Positions 43,457-51,647 of a stretch of DNA of 64,000 nucleotides are shown one piece after another. Numbering within the stretch: the first letter of the stretch is position 1; each line of letters opens with the position of its first letter. This DNA is from Bin5 sp965204525. Its GTDB lineage: Bacteria > Chloroflexota > Anaerolineae > Caldilineales > Caldilineaceae. Location: contig OZ241994.1 of assembly GCA_965204525.1 (NCBI GenBank), forward strand, positions 1,240,001-1,304,000. The letters are read 5' to 3'. Under the pieces are notes generated by a model. It saw only the letters and a list, made by a program, of their open reading frames with translations. It did no database searches and had not been told where the DNA came from. The translations under genes and the position numbers were made by a program.

Positions 43457-45553
43457 CTATTCGACGATGAAGTAAACTTCCGGATAGGTCATTGCGCCCG
43501 GCATGCCAAGAACGCCCGGGCCGTGCCAACCGCCTAGCGGAAGGTCATCGCGTGTGGGTACGTTCAGAATCTGGTTGCCAGCGACAATGATGTTGGGTGG
43601 ATCGGCGATGCCGCCCAACAGGAAGGGACCTTCGTCGATGTGAATCTGGATGATCTGGAATGTGAGCTCGTCGCGCTTATCGACGTCGGGCTCGGCGATA
43701 GCCTGCTTGTACAGTTCCCACATGCGGTACATGGGGTCGTCGACCGGGATTTCCTCACGCGGAGGCGTACGATCGCGCGGGTCGAGGTCCAATTCGGTCC
43801 CCTCTTTGGGTGTGCCTTCGGCCGCCATCCAAGCTCCGTACAGGGGAGCCCAGCGCCCGCCGCTGCCGTATGAAACCAGCCAGGCAGGATAGGTGAGCAG
43901 GTCCGGGCCGTCCGGTGCGCCGCCGCCATAGAGGCGAATGTCGTAGGTGGCGCTGGTCGTCATGACACCCAACTGGGAGCCCGGAATGGAGTTTACGAAA
44001 GCGTTGAGGCCGATTGCTTTCCAGTCCTCAACCATCAGTTCGGCGGTCTCGATGAAAGCGGTATTGCCGGCTGGGAAGTCGATGCGTACTTCCAGCGGGG
44101 AGCCGTCGGGAAGATCGCGGAAACCGTCGCCATCCTGGTCGGTCACGTCAATCTCGTCGAGCAGGCTGGCGGCCAGTTCCGGGTCGTAGGTAACGGCGGA
44201 ATCGCGCCAGGCTACCAGCATCTGCTGGCCCTTTTCCGTGCGGTTAAACTGACCGGAGTTGGGTGACATCGTTCCCGTGCTGGCGGCCTCTCCCAAGCCT
44301 AAGAAGGTAATTTTGCGGATTCGCTCGCGGTCCATGGCGTGGGAAAGGGCGCGTCGGTACTGGGTTGTGCGTACGACCGCGCGCTTGGCATCGTCCGGGT
44401 TGTTCCAGTTAACGCCCCATGCGGGCGCGCCACCGGCACCGTTATCCCAAAGGAGAACGCGATAGTCGCCTTTGGACTCATTTTCCTTCAGGACTGCCAG
44501 ATCGCGCAGCGACAGATGGGGGTGGGCGTGGAAGTTGACGTCGCCGTTGAAGATGCGCAACTTCAGAACCTCGGCGTTTTCGGAGTAGGTCACTTCCATC
44601 CTGTCGATATAGGGCAACTGGTTGCCGGCGGTATCGACGGCGTAGTAGTAGGGATTGCGCTCGAGGATCATACGGTTGCCGGTCTCAAGCAGGACCGGCA
44701 TCCAGGCATTCAGGACGGGCCTATCCGGATTGTTCCACCAGTCTTGTTTCTCGGTAAACTCCTCATAGTCGGCAGCATCGGAGTATTTCGGATGGAACTG
44801 CTCCAGGTAGTGGCGCGGATAGGGGCCGAAATTGCCTGAGACTCCGCCGTTGACAAAGGCTGCCAATTCGATATCCACCAGCGGGGCTGACGCAGCGAAT
44901 TTGAAGCGAATCGTATAGTCGTCGACTTTCTCGGCGGTCATTGGCTGGCCGCCTACGAGCGTCCACGCAGGCATTGCCATCGGATGGTCCGGGTTGGCAG
45001 CCATATCCTCCCACCAGAAGAGAACGTCGTCGACGGTAAAAGGATGTCCGTCGGACCACTTGGTCCCTTCGCGGAAGTAGAAGGTCCACTCGGTGGCATC
45101 GGCGTTGATCTCCCAGGCTTTCGCCAGTCCTGGTCCGACTGCGGTACCGCCCTCTTCCCAGTGCAGGGGTGAGTGGCCGTACATGTAGCTGGCGGTGTCC
45201 TGGAGATTGCTGCGGGTGGTGGTGCGCTTCAGCGTGCCTCCGTATTTGCCAACTTCAATCCAGGGCAGGTCGATGACCAATGGATCGTTGGGAATACGTT
45301 CTTCGAGGGGAGGCAGATCGCCGGCTGCGACCATTTCGGCGAGCTGAGGCGCCTCTTTGGCGGACATCATGGCATCGCCGGCGGCCTCTTCGGTATCCTC
45401 GGCAGAAGCGGCTTCTTCTGCGGGAGCCGGCTCCTCTTCGGCAGCAGGCTGCTGGCCGCCGCCGCACGCCGAGAGGACCAGGGCAAGCGCCAAGAACAAG
45501 ACCCATACGGTCTTAGCGGAGCGGCTCACCTGGCTCGAGCGGATTCGGTCCAT
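43457..45553 (-). CDS. ABC transporter substrate-binding lipoprotein, family 5 (large)
   Basis: 698 residues. Sec-type lipoprotein signal with lipobox LVLSAC, Cys30, then a Glu/Ala-rich linker of about 35 residues. Unlike the other three binding proteins in the window there is no twin-arginine motif. The mature part has the family-5 pattern: AKAWEINADATEWTFYFREGTKWSDGHPFTVDDVLFWWED and YRRALSHAMDRERIRKITF. The length is above the usual 500-560, as in proteins annotated for large oligopeptide or oligosaccharide ligands. AAAGGAG precedes the ATG. It lies 75 bases downstream of sulfatase 2, so one transcript is likely. Confidence 0.93.
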   Translation of the reverse strand: MDRIRSSQVSRSAKTVWVLFLALALVLSACGGGQQPAAEEEPAPAEEAASAEDTEEAAGDAMMSAKEAPQLAEMVAAGDLPPLEERIPNDPLVIDLPWIEVGKYGGTLKRTTTRSNLQDTASYMYGHSPLHWEEGGTAVGPGLAKAWEINADATEWTFYFREGTKWSDGHPFTVDDVLFWWEDMAANPDHPMAMPAWTLVGGQPMTAEKVDDYTIRFKFAASAPLVDIELAAFVNGGVSGNFGPYPRHYLEQFHPKYSDAADYEEFTEKQDWWNNPDRPVLNAWMPVLLETGNRMILERNPYYYAVDTAGNQLPYIDRMEVTYSENAEVLKLRIFNGDVNFHAHPHLSLRDLAVLKENESKGDYRVLLWDNGAGGAPAWGVNWNNPDDAKRAVVRTTQYRRALSHAMDRERIRKITFLGLGEAASTGTMSPNSGQFNRTEKGQQMLVAWRDSAVTYDPELAASLLDEIDVTDQDGDGFRDLPDGSPLEVRIDFPAGNTAFIETAELMVEDWKAIGLNAFVNSIPGSQLGVMTTSATYDIRLYGGGAPDGPDLLTYPAWLVSYGSGGRWAPLYGAWMAAEGTPKEGTELDLDPRDRTPPREEIPVDDPMYRMWELYKQAIAEPDVDKRDELTFQIIQIHIDEGPFLLGGIADPPNIIVAGNQILNVPTRDDLPLGGWHGPGVLGMPGAMTYPEVYFIVE

Positions 45554-45628
45554 GGGAATCTCCTTTAGAGTTTGGAAGTTGCTCAGGCCGAGACAAGAGA
45601 TAAAGTGTCACAGCCGGATGGGTACTAT

Positions 45629-47083
45629 TCAGTGGCGTACGTCAATATGGTAGAACTCAGTATGATAGCCGGGCCAGCTGGTGTTGCGCCGGTCCGCTTC
45701 GGTTTCTTGGGGAACTGGTAGCGTAACCCAGTTGCCGTCCTGGACCGCTGCGGATCCTCTGGCCTGGTGACGGTCGATGAGTTCGCTACGCAGTCGTTCG
45801 AGATGCGGTGATGCTTCGGCGGCGCCGACGAGGTTGCTCAGTTCTTGCGGATCGCCTTCGAGATCGAAGAGTTGCTCGCTGCCGCCGGCTGGGAACCAGA
45901 TGTATTTCCAGCGGCCGTCTGTGATGGCGTAGTTGCCGGGCCTATCGGGGGAGCCTAATGCTGATTCCAAGTAGGGCCGCGGCTGGATCTCCCCCCGGGC
46001 CAATGCGACAAGATCGAGGCCGTCGACGTCGTCCGGGGGCGTGCCGCCCGCAGCCGCCACGGCGGTCGGCAGAATGTCGGCGAGAGTTACCAAAGATTGA
46101 TTGCGCGTTCCATGCCGACGGTTGTCCCAGCCCTGCGGCATTCGCAGGGCAAATGGCACGTGGGCTGAGGGTTCGTGGAAGAAGCCCTTGCCGCCGGCGC
46201 AGTGGTCTCCCAGGTACTCGCCGTGATCGGAGGTGTAGATGATGAGGGTATCGTCGAAAATGCCCATGTCCTGGAGGGCGGCGAAAACTCGACCCATGTT
46301 GTAGTCGATCTGGGTGATAACGCCGTAGTAGGCGGCGCGCGCCTCGCGGATGATTTCCGGGGGCACCAGGTCGAAGGACTGTTTTTCTCGCATGAGGCGA
46401 AATGCGTAGGGAACGTCCTCGCCTTCACTCCAGTCGCCGAAGGCCGGCTGCGGGATATCACAGTTGCGATACATGGAATAGTAGGGCTCCGGCGGATCGA
46501 TCGGGGGGTGGGGCTTGGAAAAGGAGCACCAGAGAAAGAACGGCATGGTGGGGTCGCGGCGTTCGCGGATGTACTCGACGCACTGCTCGGCGGTCCAGGA
46601 CGTTAGTGTCAGGGCTTCGGGGACGGTGGCCATGCCGGGGTAGAGTTCGTTCTGGCCAAGGCCGTGGTGCATGGGCTGTACGTCGTAGCCGCGACGCGCC
46701 ATGTGGCGATAGTAGTCCTCGGGCAGGATCATTTCCTGGAAGCCGTGGCGGGCGCGCTGGGGCGTGAAGTGCATTTTGCCGATGGCTACGGTCTGATAGC
46801 CCAGTTCACTCATGCAGGTGGGCAGTGTGTTACGGGCGTCGGGGATGGCGCGCGAAGACGGCCCGTTGCCGGTCATTCCGTGGGTCGTAACGTATTTCCC
46901 AGTCATTATCGACATGCGCGAGGGTACGCAGACCGGGCAGTCTCCGTAGGCGGAAGTGAAGTTGATCCCCTCCCGTGTCAGGTGATCGAAGTGGGGCGTG
47001 CGCATGAACGGGGGCGCGGCTGCGCCTGCGGCGTCATAGCGCTGCTGGTCAGTTGTTATCAGCAGGATGTGGGGGCGTTCCAT
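45629..47083 (-). CDS. Sulfatase 2
   Basis: 484 residues, no signal peptide. Formylglycine motif C52-V-P-S-R, metal-binding TDQQ at 11-14 and YTSDHGEYLGDHCAGGKGFFHEP near residue 280. Candidate starts are the ATG at 47083 and an in-frame ATG four codons earlier at 47095; neither has a strong ribosome binding site. It appears to lead the transporter-dehydrogenase operon: desulfation in the cytoplasm, import by the family-5 system and extracellular oxidation would act on a related sulfated compound. Substrate not determinable. Confidence 0.92.
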   Translation of the reverse strand: MERPHILLITTDQQRYDAAGAAAPPFMRTPHFDHLTREGINFTSAYGDCPVCVPSRMSIMTGKYVTTHGMTGNGPSSRAIPDARNTLPTCMSELGYQTVAIGKMHFTPQRARHGFQEMILPEDYYRHMARRGYDVQPMHHGLGQNELYPGMATVPEALTLTSWTAEQCVEYIRERRDPTMPFFLWCSFSKPHPPIDPPEPYYSMYRNCDIPQPAFGDWSEGEDVPYAFRLMREKQSFDLVPPEIIREARAAYYGVITQIDYNMGRVFAALQDMGIFDDTLIIYTSDHGEYLGDHCAGGKGFFHEPSAHVPFALRMPQGWDNRRHGTRNQSLVTLADILPTAVAAAGGTPPDDVDGLDLVALARGEIQPRPYLESALGSPDRPGNYAITDGRWKYIWFPAGGSEQLFDLEGDPQELSNLVGAAEASPHLERLRSELIDRHQARGSAAVQDGNWVTLPVPQETEADRRNTSWPGYHTEFYHIDVRH

Positions 47084-47148
47084 GTGCCTACGCATCCGAT
47101 TGTGAAGAGGAAAAGTGGGACCAAGTGTTGCCAGGGAGTGCAGGCGAG

Positions 47149-47177
47149 ATTTTAGCATAGCCCGCGAAGCAGACCAA
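47149..47177 (-). promoter_or_regulatory. Promoter of the sulfatase-transporter-dehydrogenase operon
   Basis: Minus strand: TTGGTC, 17-base spacer ending in an extended TGC, and -10 TAAAAT, about 65 bases before the sulfatase 2 start. Confidence 0.5.
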
Positions 47178-47605
47178 ATTCAGGGCAGAGGAGACACATT
47201 CGGACAGGCTTGCAGTTCCTGGCCAGAGTGAGAGTTTTGTTGTCAACAGGAGCGGAGGACGGAAGAAGCGGGAACACCGTTGCTGATGAGAGTTGCCGAC
47301 CTCCTGCCATTTGCTTCACTTGCCTGACTTTGCTACTCTTCCCACCGCAAACAGAGTTTCCCGGAAAGTCAGCGCACCCGCCAATCCAGGTCATGAAGCC
47401 CGCGTTAGCCGCTGGAATAGACGGCGGGAAACTCATAGCGTCGCTGCGGGGATCTTGGCCATTGGATTATCGGACGTATAACGGGGCAGGCGTTTGCCAA
47501 CATGGTCAGGACGCCGTCCGGGGTTGCGGAAAGTGGACAGATACTTGCGGCACTGCATGAAAATATTGAGAGTAACACGAGCGAAAACAGATCCTGGAGA
47601 GTGTG
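47178..47605. other. Divergent intergenic region between sulfatases 2 and 3
   Basis: No gene is supported. A candidate plus-strand promoter for sulfatase 3 lies at 47455-47482 (TTGGCC, 16 bases, TATAAC), giving a leader of more than 110 bases. A short TGTTG-T-CAACA palindrome at 47238-47248 could be an operator but is too short to be sure. Confidence 0.35.
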
Positions 47606-49087
47606 ATGAACGAGTCAAACCGCCCCAATCTTCTCTATATACACTCTGACCAGCACAGTCCTCACGTGACCGGCTGTTACGGCGATGATTTGGTTGAGAC
47701 ACCGAACCTTGACCGCCTCGCGACCAACGGTGTAGTTTTCGACAACGCCTATTGTTGTTCGCCCATTTGCGTTCCTTCCCGGATGTCGATGCTCAGCGGG
47801 CGTCATCCTTATCAGAACGAGGTCTGGACAAATGAACACGGCCTCGATTCCAGGATACCCACGATCGCTCACGCCATGGGCGCGGCGGGTTATCAGCCAG
47901 AACTGGTCGGCCGGATGCATTCAGTCGGGCCGGACCAACTTCACGGGTACGCGGCGCGTTTTGTCGGCGATCATGGTGCGAACCACCCTGGCAACCCGGG
48001 CCCCGATCGCGGCATTCTGAGTGTAACTGCGGGCCCGCACCACCTCAGCCTCACACGCTCCGGCCCAGGCCAAAGCGCCTACCAGGTTCATGACGAGGAC
48101 GTTACGGCGGTGACAGTCGGTCGCCTTAACCGGTTGGGCGTGCAGAAGCGAGCCGGCCTTTTGAAGGAGCCCTACAGCCTGTCAGTTGGGCTTATGCTTC
48201 CGCACCCGCCCTATGTTGCCCGGCAGGAGGACTACGACCGCTACGCGGACTCGATGCCGCTGCCCCGCAAGTCCGCGCCGGTGCCGGAGGAGCAGCATCC
48301 CTTCCTGCGATGGTGGCGGGAATCCACTGGCATCAAAGCGATGGACGATGTTGAGGTCCGCCGGGCGCGCGCTGCTTACGCCGGGCTTGTGTACCGTACC
48401 GACGCCATGGTCGGTCAGATCCTGGACGCACTGGTCGAGAACGGGCTCGACGACAATACACTGATCATTTACACATCCGACCATGGTGACATGCAGGGCG
48501 AGCACGGCCTGTTCTGGAAGCATGTGTTCTACGAGGAATCTGTGCGCGTTCCCTTGATCATAAGCTGGGCCGGCCGGATTCCGCCGCAACAGCGCTGCGA
48601 GCGGGTCGTCAGCGCGGTTGACGTAGCTGCGACCATGTTGGACGCAATGGAGACGCCGGCGCTGCCCAACGCGGCCGGCCGCAGTTTTCTGTCCCAGGTC
48701 GATGGGGGGAGCGAGGCTTCCACGTGGGAGGACCTGGCATTCTCTGAGTACTGCACCGACAGATTCGGTCCGCCAGGGGGAGCTTACCAGCGCATGTTGC
48801 GGCGTGAAGAGTGGAAATACATCTACTATCACGAAATGCCACCTCAGCTCTTCAACCTGAAAGAAGATCCGGAAGAGCTGGTCGACCGTTCGGAGGACCC
48901 GGGTTGCCTGATGATCGTGCAGGAAATGAACAACGAGGTCCTGCGGGACTGGGACCCAGAGCTGGTGCGGCGGAAGATGGCGCAGAAGAGGGCCGACGAG
49001 CCGCTTCTGACGGCCTGGGCACGAAACACGGGGCCGGAAGAGCGCTATCGCTGGCCCATGCTGAAGGAGATGAACTGGCTCGCGTGA
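47606..49087 (+). CDS. Sulfatase 3
   Basis: 493 residues, no signal peptide. Formylglycine motif C55-V-P-S-R in a CICVPSRMSMLSGRHP context, metal-binding SDQH at 14-17 and YTSDHGDMQGEHGLFWKHVFYEESVRVP near 290-316, which resembles choline-sulfatase-like and heparan-type members. The ATG at 47606 has GGAGAG upstream; a GTG immediately before it is in frame. It diverges from sulfatase 2 and differs from it enough to suggest a different regiospecificity. Confidence 0.93.
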   Translation: MNESNRPNLLYIHSDQHSPHVTGCYGDDLVETPNLDRLATNGVVFDNAYCCSPICVPSRMSMLSGRHPYQNEVWTNEHGLDSRIPTIAHAMGAAGYQPELVGRMHSVGPDQLHGYAARFVGDHGANHPGNPGPDRGILSVTAGPHHLSLTRSGPGQSAYQVHDEDVTAVTVGRLNRLGVQKRAGLLKEPYSLSVGLMLPHPPYVARQEDYDRYADSMPLPRKSAPVPEEQHPFLRWWRESTGIKAMDDVEVRRARAAYAGLVYRTDAMVGQILDALVENGLDDNTLIIYTSDHGDMQGEHGLFWKHVFYEESVRVPLIISWAGRIPPQQRCERVVSAVDVAATMLDAMETPALPNAAGRSFLSQVDGGSEASTWEDLAFSEYCTDRFGPPGGAYQRMLRREEWKYIYYHEMPPQLFNLKEDPEELVDRSEDPGCLMIVQEMNNEVLRDWDPELVRRKMAQKRADEPLLTAWARNTGPEERYRWPMLKEMNWLA

Positions 49088-49630
49088 CTTAACGGAATCG
49101 CTGTTTCTCGAGCGGGCTTTTCCCTGTTGCCGAACTGCAGAAACCGCCATTCTTGCCTCATTCACGGCAAACCTTCCTGGCAATTCCAATAGAGGCGGCG
49201 ACGTCCGTATCTGAAGAGGTCCGGATCTGACGCGCTTGTGCTCGCCTGCGCCTCGATCGCTCGGTTAACTCCTCTTGCTGAGCGAACCCATCCCACTGTG
49301 CGATATGTTGGTTTCTTGGCAAGAGCAGACTTGAGTACCGCCTGCGTCTGGATGTTCATTGCCTTCGAAGGTTGAATTCAGAGAAATACATTCGATGCGC
49401 GGCGCACTGTGCTCTTGAGCCGGGAATTTCCTTCCGGATTCAGGTTCGCAGCGCGCGGCTTCCGTTGGGGACGCGGGCGGCCTTGCTGACAGAGGCTTGA
49501 GGTGGTTTGGCGGGGGCATTGAGCACGACTCTTGTCCTATAGGGGAACATTACAGGCGACATTGGGGTCTTAACTGCCATCGGGACGTTTGGATATTTTG
49601 ATCACGCCCAATTATGGATAGAATGTTGCC
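49088..49630. other. Non-coding stretch between sulfatase 3 and the 3D-domain protein gene
   Basis: 543 bases without a supported gene on either strand. No RNA gene, clear terminator or convincing promoter was recognised; the last 60 bases are AT-richer (GGATATTTTGATCA...TAGAAT) and may hold the promoter of the next gene. Confidence 0.4.
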
Positions 49631-51301
49631 ATGGCTACTGTCACCCGACGGATTAAGCCGAAAGTTGCTGTCTCCGATCCCCCTCTGAGGCGGCAATCGA
49701 GCCGGCGGGTTCGGATTCTGGTACAGTTGTCAGCGTTGACGGCTGCGATCGCTGGACTCTGGTTGCTCTGGGATTTGACGGCAAGCACAGTCGAAATCGA
49801 AGTGGACGGAGTCACCAGTTCGGTGCAGACCCACAGGCGAGTTGTGGGTGATTTGCTGACCGATGTCGGCCTGTTACTGGGAGGCGAGGCGGTTGTTGAA
49901 GAAGTGTTGGCCGGAGACACTCGTGTTACCGTGCGTAAGACAGAGACGCACGGCCGGGCCAATGTTGCCTCAGCCGCAACGGGCGATGACGAGGCCCAGG
50001 CGGCGCCCGGAGAAGGATTGCGGATTTCCCACAATCTGAACACAAGAATCATCGATGGACTGCAGCTGTTCATAGAGCGGCCGCAGCCTTTCCGCATCCT
50101 GGCAGACGGCCGGGAGACCCGGGCTTCGAGCTGGGCGAAGACACCTGCCGAGTTGATGGCCGATGCGGGGATTCCCTTCAGCCCACGCGACCAAGTGCTG
50201 ATCTACGGGACGGCAATTGGTTGGGACGACACGATGCCTACGGGGCCAGGTCGAGTCAGCGATACGCGGCTTTCGGGCGGCCCGGACTGGGAACAGGTTG
50301 AGAGAGTTCCGCTCCTCATTGAGATCAACCGCTCGGTCCGGCTAACCGTTTACGAAGACACGGTTCCTTATACGATACACACGCTGGCCGAAACTGTGGG
50401 CGAAGCACTTCGCGATGCGCAGATCACGATCTATCTTGGTGATGAAGTCCAGCCGACCCTGGGCAGCAGAGTCAGTTCAGGGCTACGCGTGTTCATCCGG
50501 CGCAGCACGCCGGTCAGTCTGTTGGCAGACGGCGTGCTCTACAAGACGCGTACGCAGAGCGAGAATGTGGGAGACGTGCTTACGGAGATTGGCGTTGGCC
50601 TCACCGGCCTCGACGAAGTATCGCCGCCCCTGAGTGCCGACCTGTACCCGGACATGCAAATTCAGATCGTGCGAGTGCGGGAGGAGATAGAAGTCGAGGA
50701 AGCGATTGCACCATTCGGGACCGATTGGGTGGGAGACCGGAATCTTCCGATCGATACCATCATTGATCGACCCGGTGCTGAGGGCATCACCCGGCGACGA
50801 TTCCGGGTTCTCCTTCGGGACGGCCAGGTGGTCGAACGCGAGCTTGAAGACGTGTGGGTCGCCCAAGAGCCGCGGAACAGGGTGAGAGTGTACGGTCAGA
50901 AAATCGAACCGAAGACTCTTGTTACCGAAGACGGTCAGGAGATCACTTACTGGCGGACGATCAGAATGAGGGCGACCAGCTATAGTGCGTCCACTGCCGG
51001 CGTCTCGACGAGTGTACCTTGGCACGGTTTTACACGAACGGGAGACCGGATGCGGAAAGGGGTCGTGGCGGTGGACCCGAGGATCATCCCGCTGCACACC
51101 AAGGTCTACGTACCGGGGTATGGACTTGGGGACGCGCTGGATACAGGCGGCAGCATTCAGTTCCGGCGCATTGACCTAGGTTATGACGACCATAATCTCG
51201 TGCTGTGGAGCCGTTGGGTTGACGTTTACCTTCTCTGGCCGCCACCGCCTGAACATCAGATCGAGTGGGTAATCCGCAACTGGCCGATTGAACCGCAGTA
51301 G
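49631..51301 (+). CDS. DUF348/G5/3D-domain cell-wall protein (YabE/Rpf-like architecture)
   Basis: 556 residues. A basic N-terminus and one span at about 28-48 anchor the protein; outside come about four DUF348-type repeats (VEIEVDGVTSSVQTHRRVVGDLL at 53; further copies near 152, 235 and 290), a G5-like domain (about 350-430) and a C-terminal 3D domain (about 440-540) with its three conserved aspartates in VAVDPRIIP, ALDTGGSI and RIDLGY. Such proteins act in peptidoglycan remodelling, as lytic transglycosylase-like or resuscitation-type factors. The 3D domain ends with a Trp/Pro-rich tail. It is monocistronic, with a hairpin after the stop. Confidence 0.88.
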   Translation: MATVTRRIKPKVAVSDPPLRRQSSRRVRILVQLSALTAAIAGLWLLWDLTASTVEIEVDGVTSSVQTHRRVVGDLLTDVGLLLGGEAVVEEVLAGDTRVTVRKTETHGRANVASAATGDDEAQAAPGEGLRISHNLNTRIIDGLQLFIERPQPFRILADGRETRASSWAKTPAELMADAGIPFSPRDQVLIYGTAIGWDDTMPTGPGRVSDTRLSGGPDWEQVERVPLLIEINRSVRLTVYEDTVPYTIHTLAETVGEALRDAQITIYLGDEVQPTLGSRVSSGLRVFIRRSTPVSLLADGVLYKTRTQSENVGDVLTEIGVGLTGLDEVSPPLSADLYPDMQIQIVRVREEIEVEEAIAPFGTDWVGDRNLPIDTIIDRPGAEGITRRRFRVLLRDGQVVERELEDVWVAQEPRNRVRVYGQKIEPKTLVTEDGQEITYWRTIRMRATSYSASTAGVSTSVPWHGFTRTGDRMRKGVVAVDPRIIPLHTKVYVPGYGLGDALDTGGSIQFRRIDLGYDDHNLVLWSRWVDVYLLWPPPPEHQIEWVIRNWPIEPQ

Positions 51302-51334
51302 CGGCCAGCCCGTAGTCAGATTGTAGAAAATAGG

Positions 51335-51369
51335 CGTGCCAACTGAAATGTCAGTTGGTACGTTTTGAT
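51335..51369 (+). terminator. Hairpin terminator after the 3D-domain gene
   Basis: 12-bp arms CGTGCCAACTGA / TCAGTTGGTACG (one G-U pair) with a 4-base loop, followed by TTTTGATTT. The rest of 51302-51647 contains no gene; its promoter function for the next gene is not evident. Confidence 0.65.
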
Positions 51370-51647
51370 TTCCACGGTTTTCCTCAATTTTCAGTGTCAA
51401 TGGTCGGTGGCTGCCAGATGAGGATTATGGCGCTATGCAGTGGGGGCCAGGTGTCAGGGGGCGCTTGCGGCCGACCGCCCGGAAAAGGTTGATGGCAGCG
51501 GGTAGAGACAGTTAGCGATCGGGAGGAAATAGTGTCGTAACTTTCTCAGGTTACCGTGATAATATTGTTGGACAGTTCGCTCTTTCCCTTTCGACGGCCG
51601 CAGCAGCAGGGTTTCAGACTTGGTCTGGCGGCGCAGACTGGATACGA

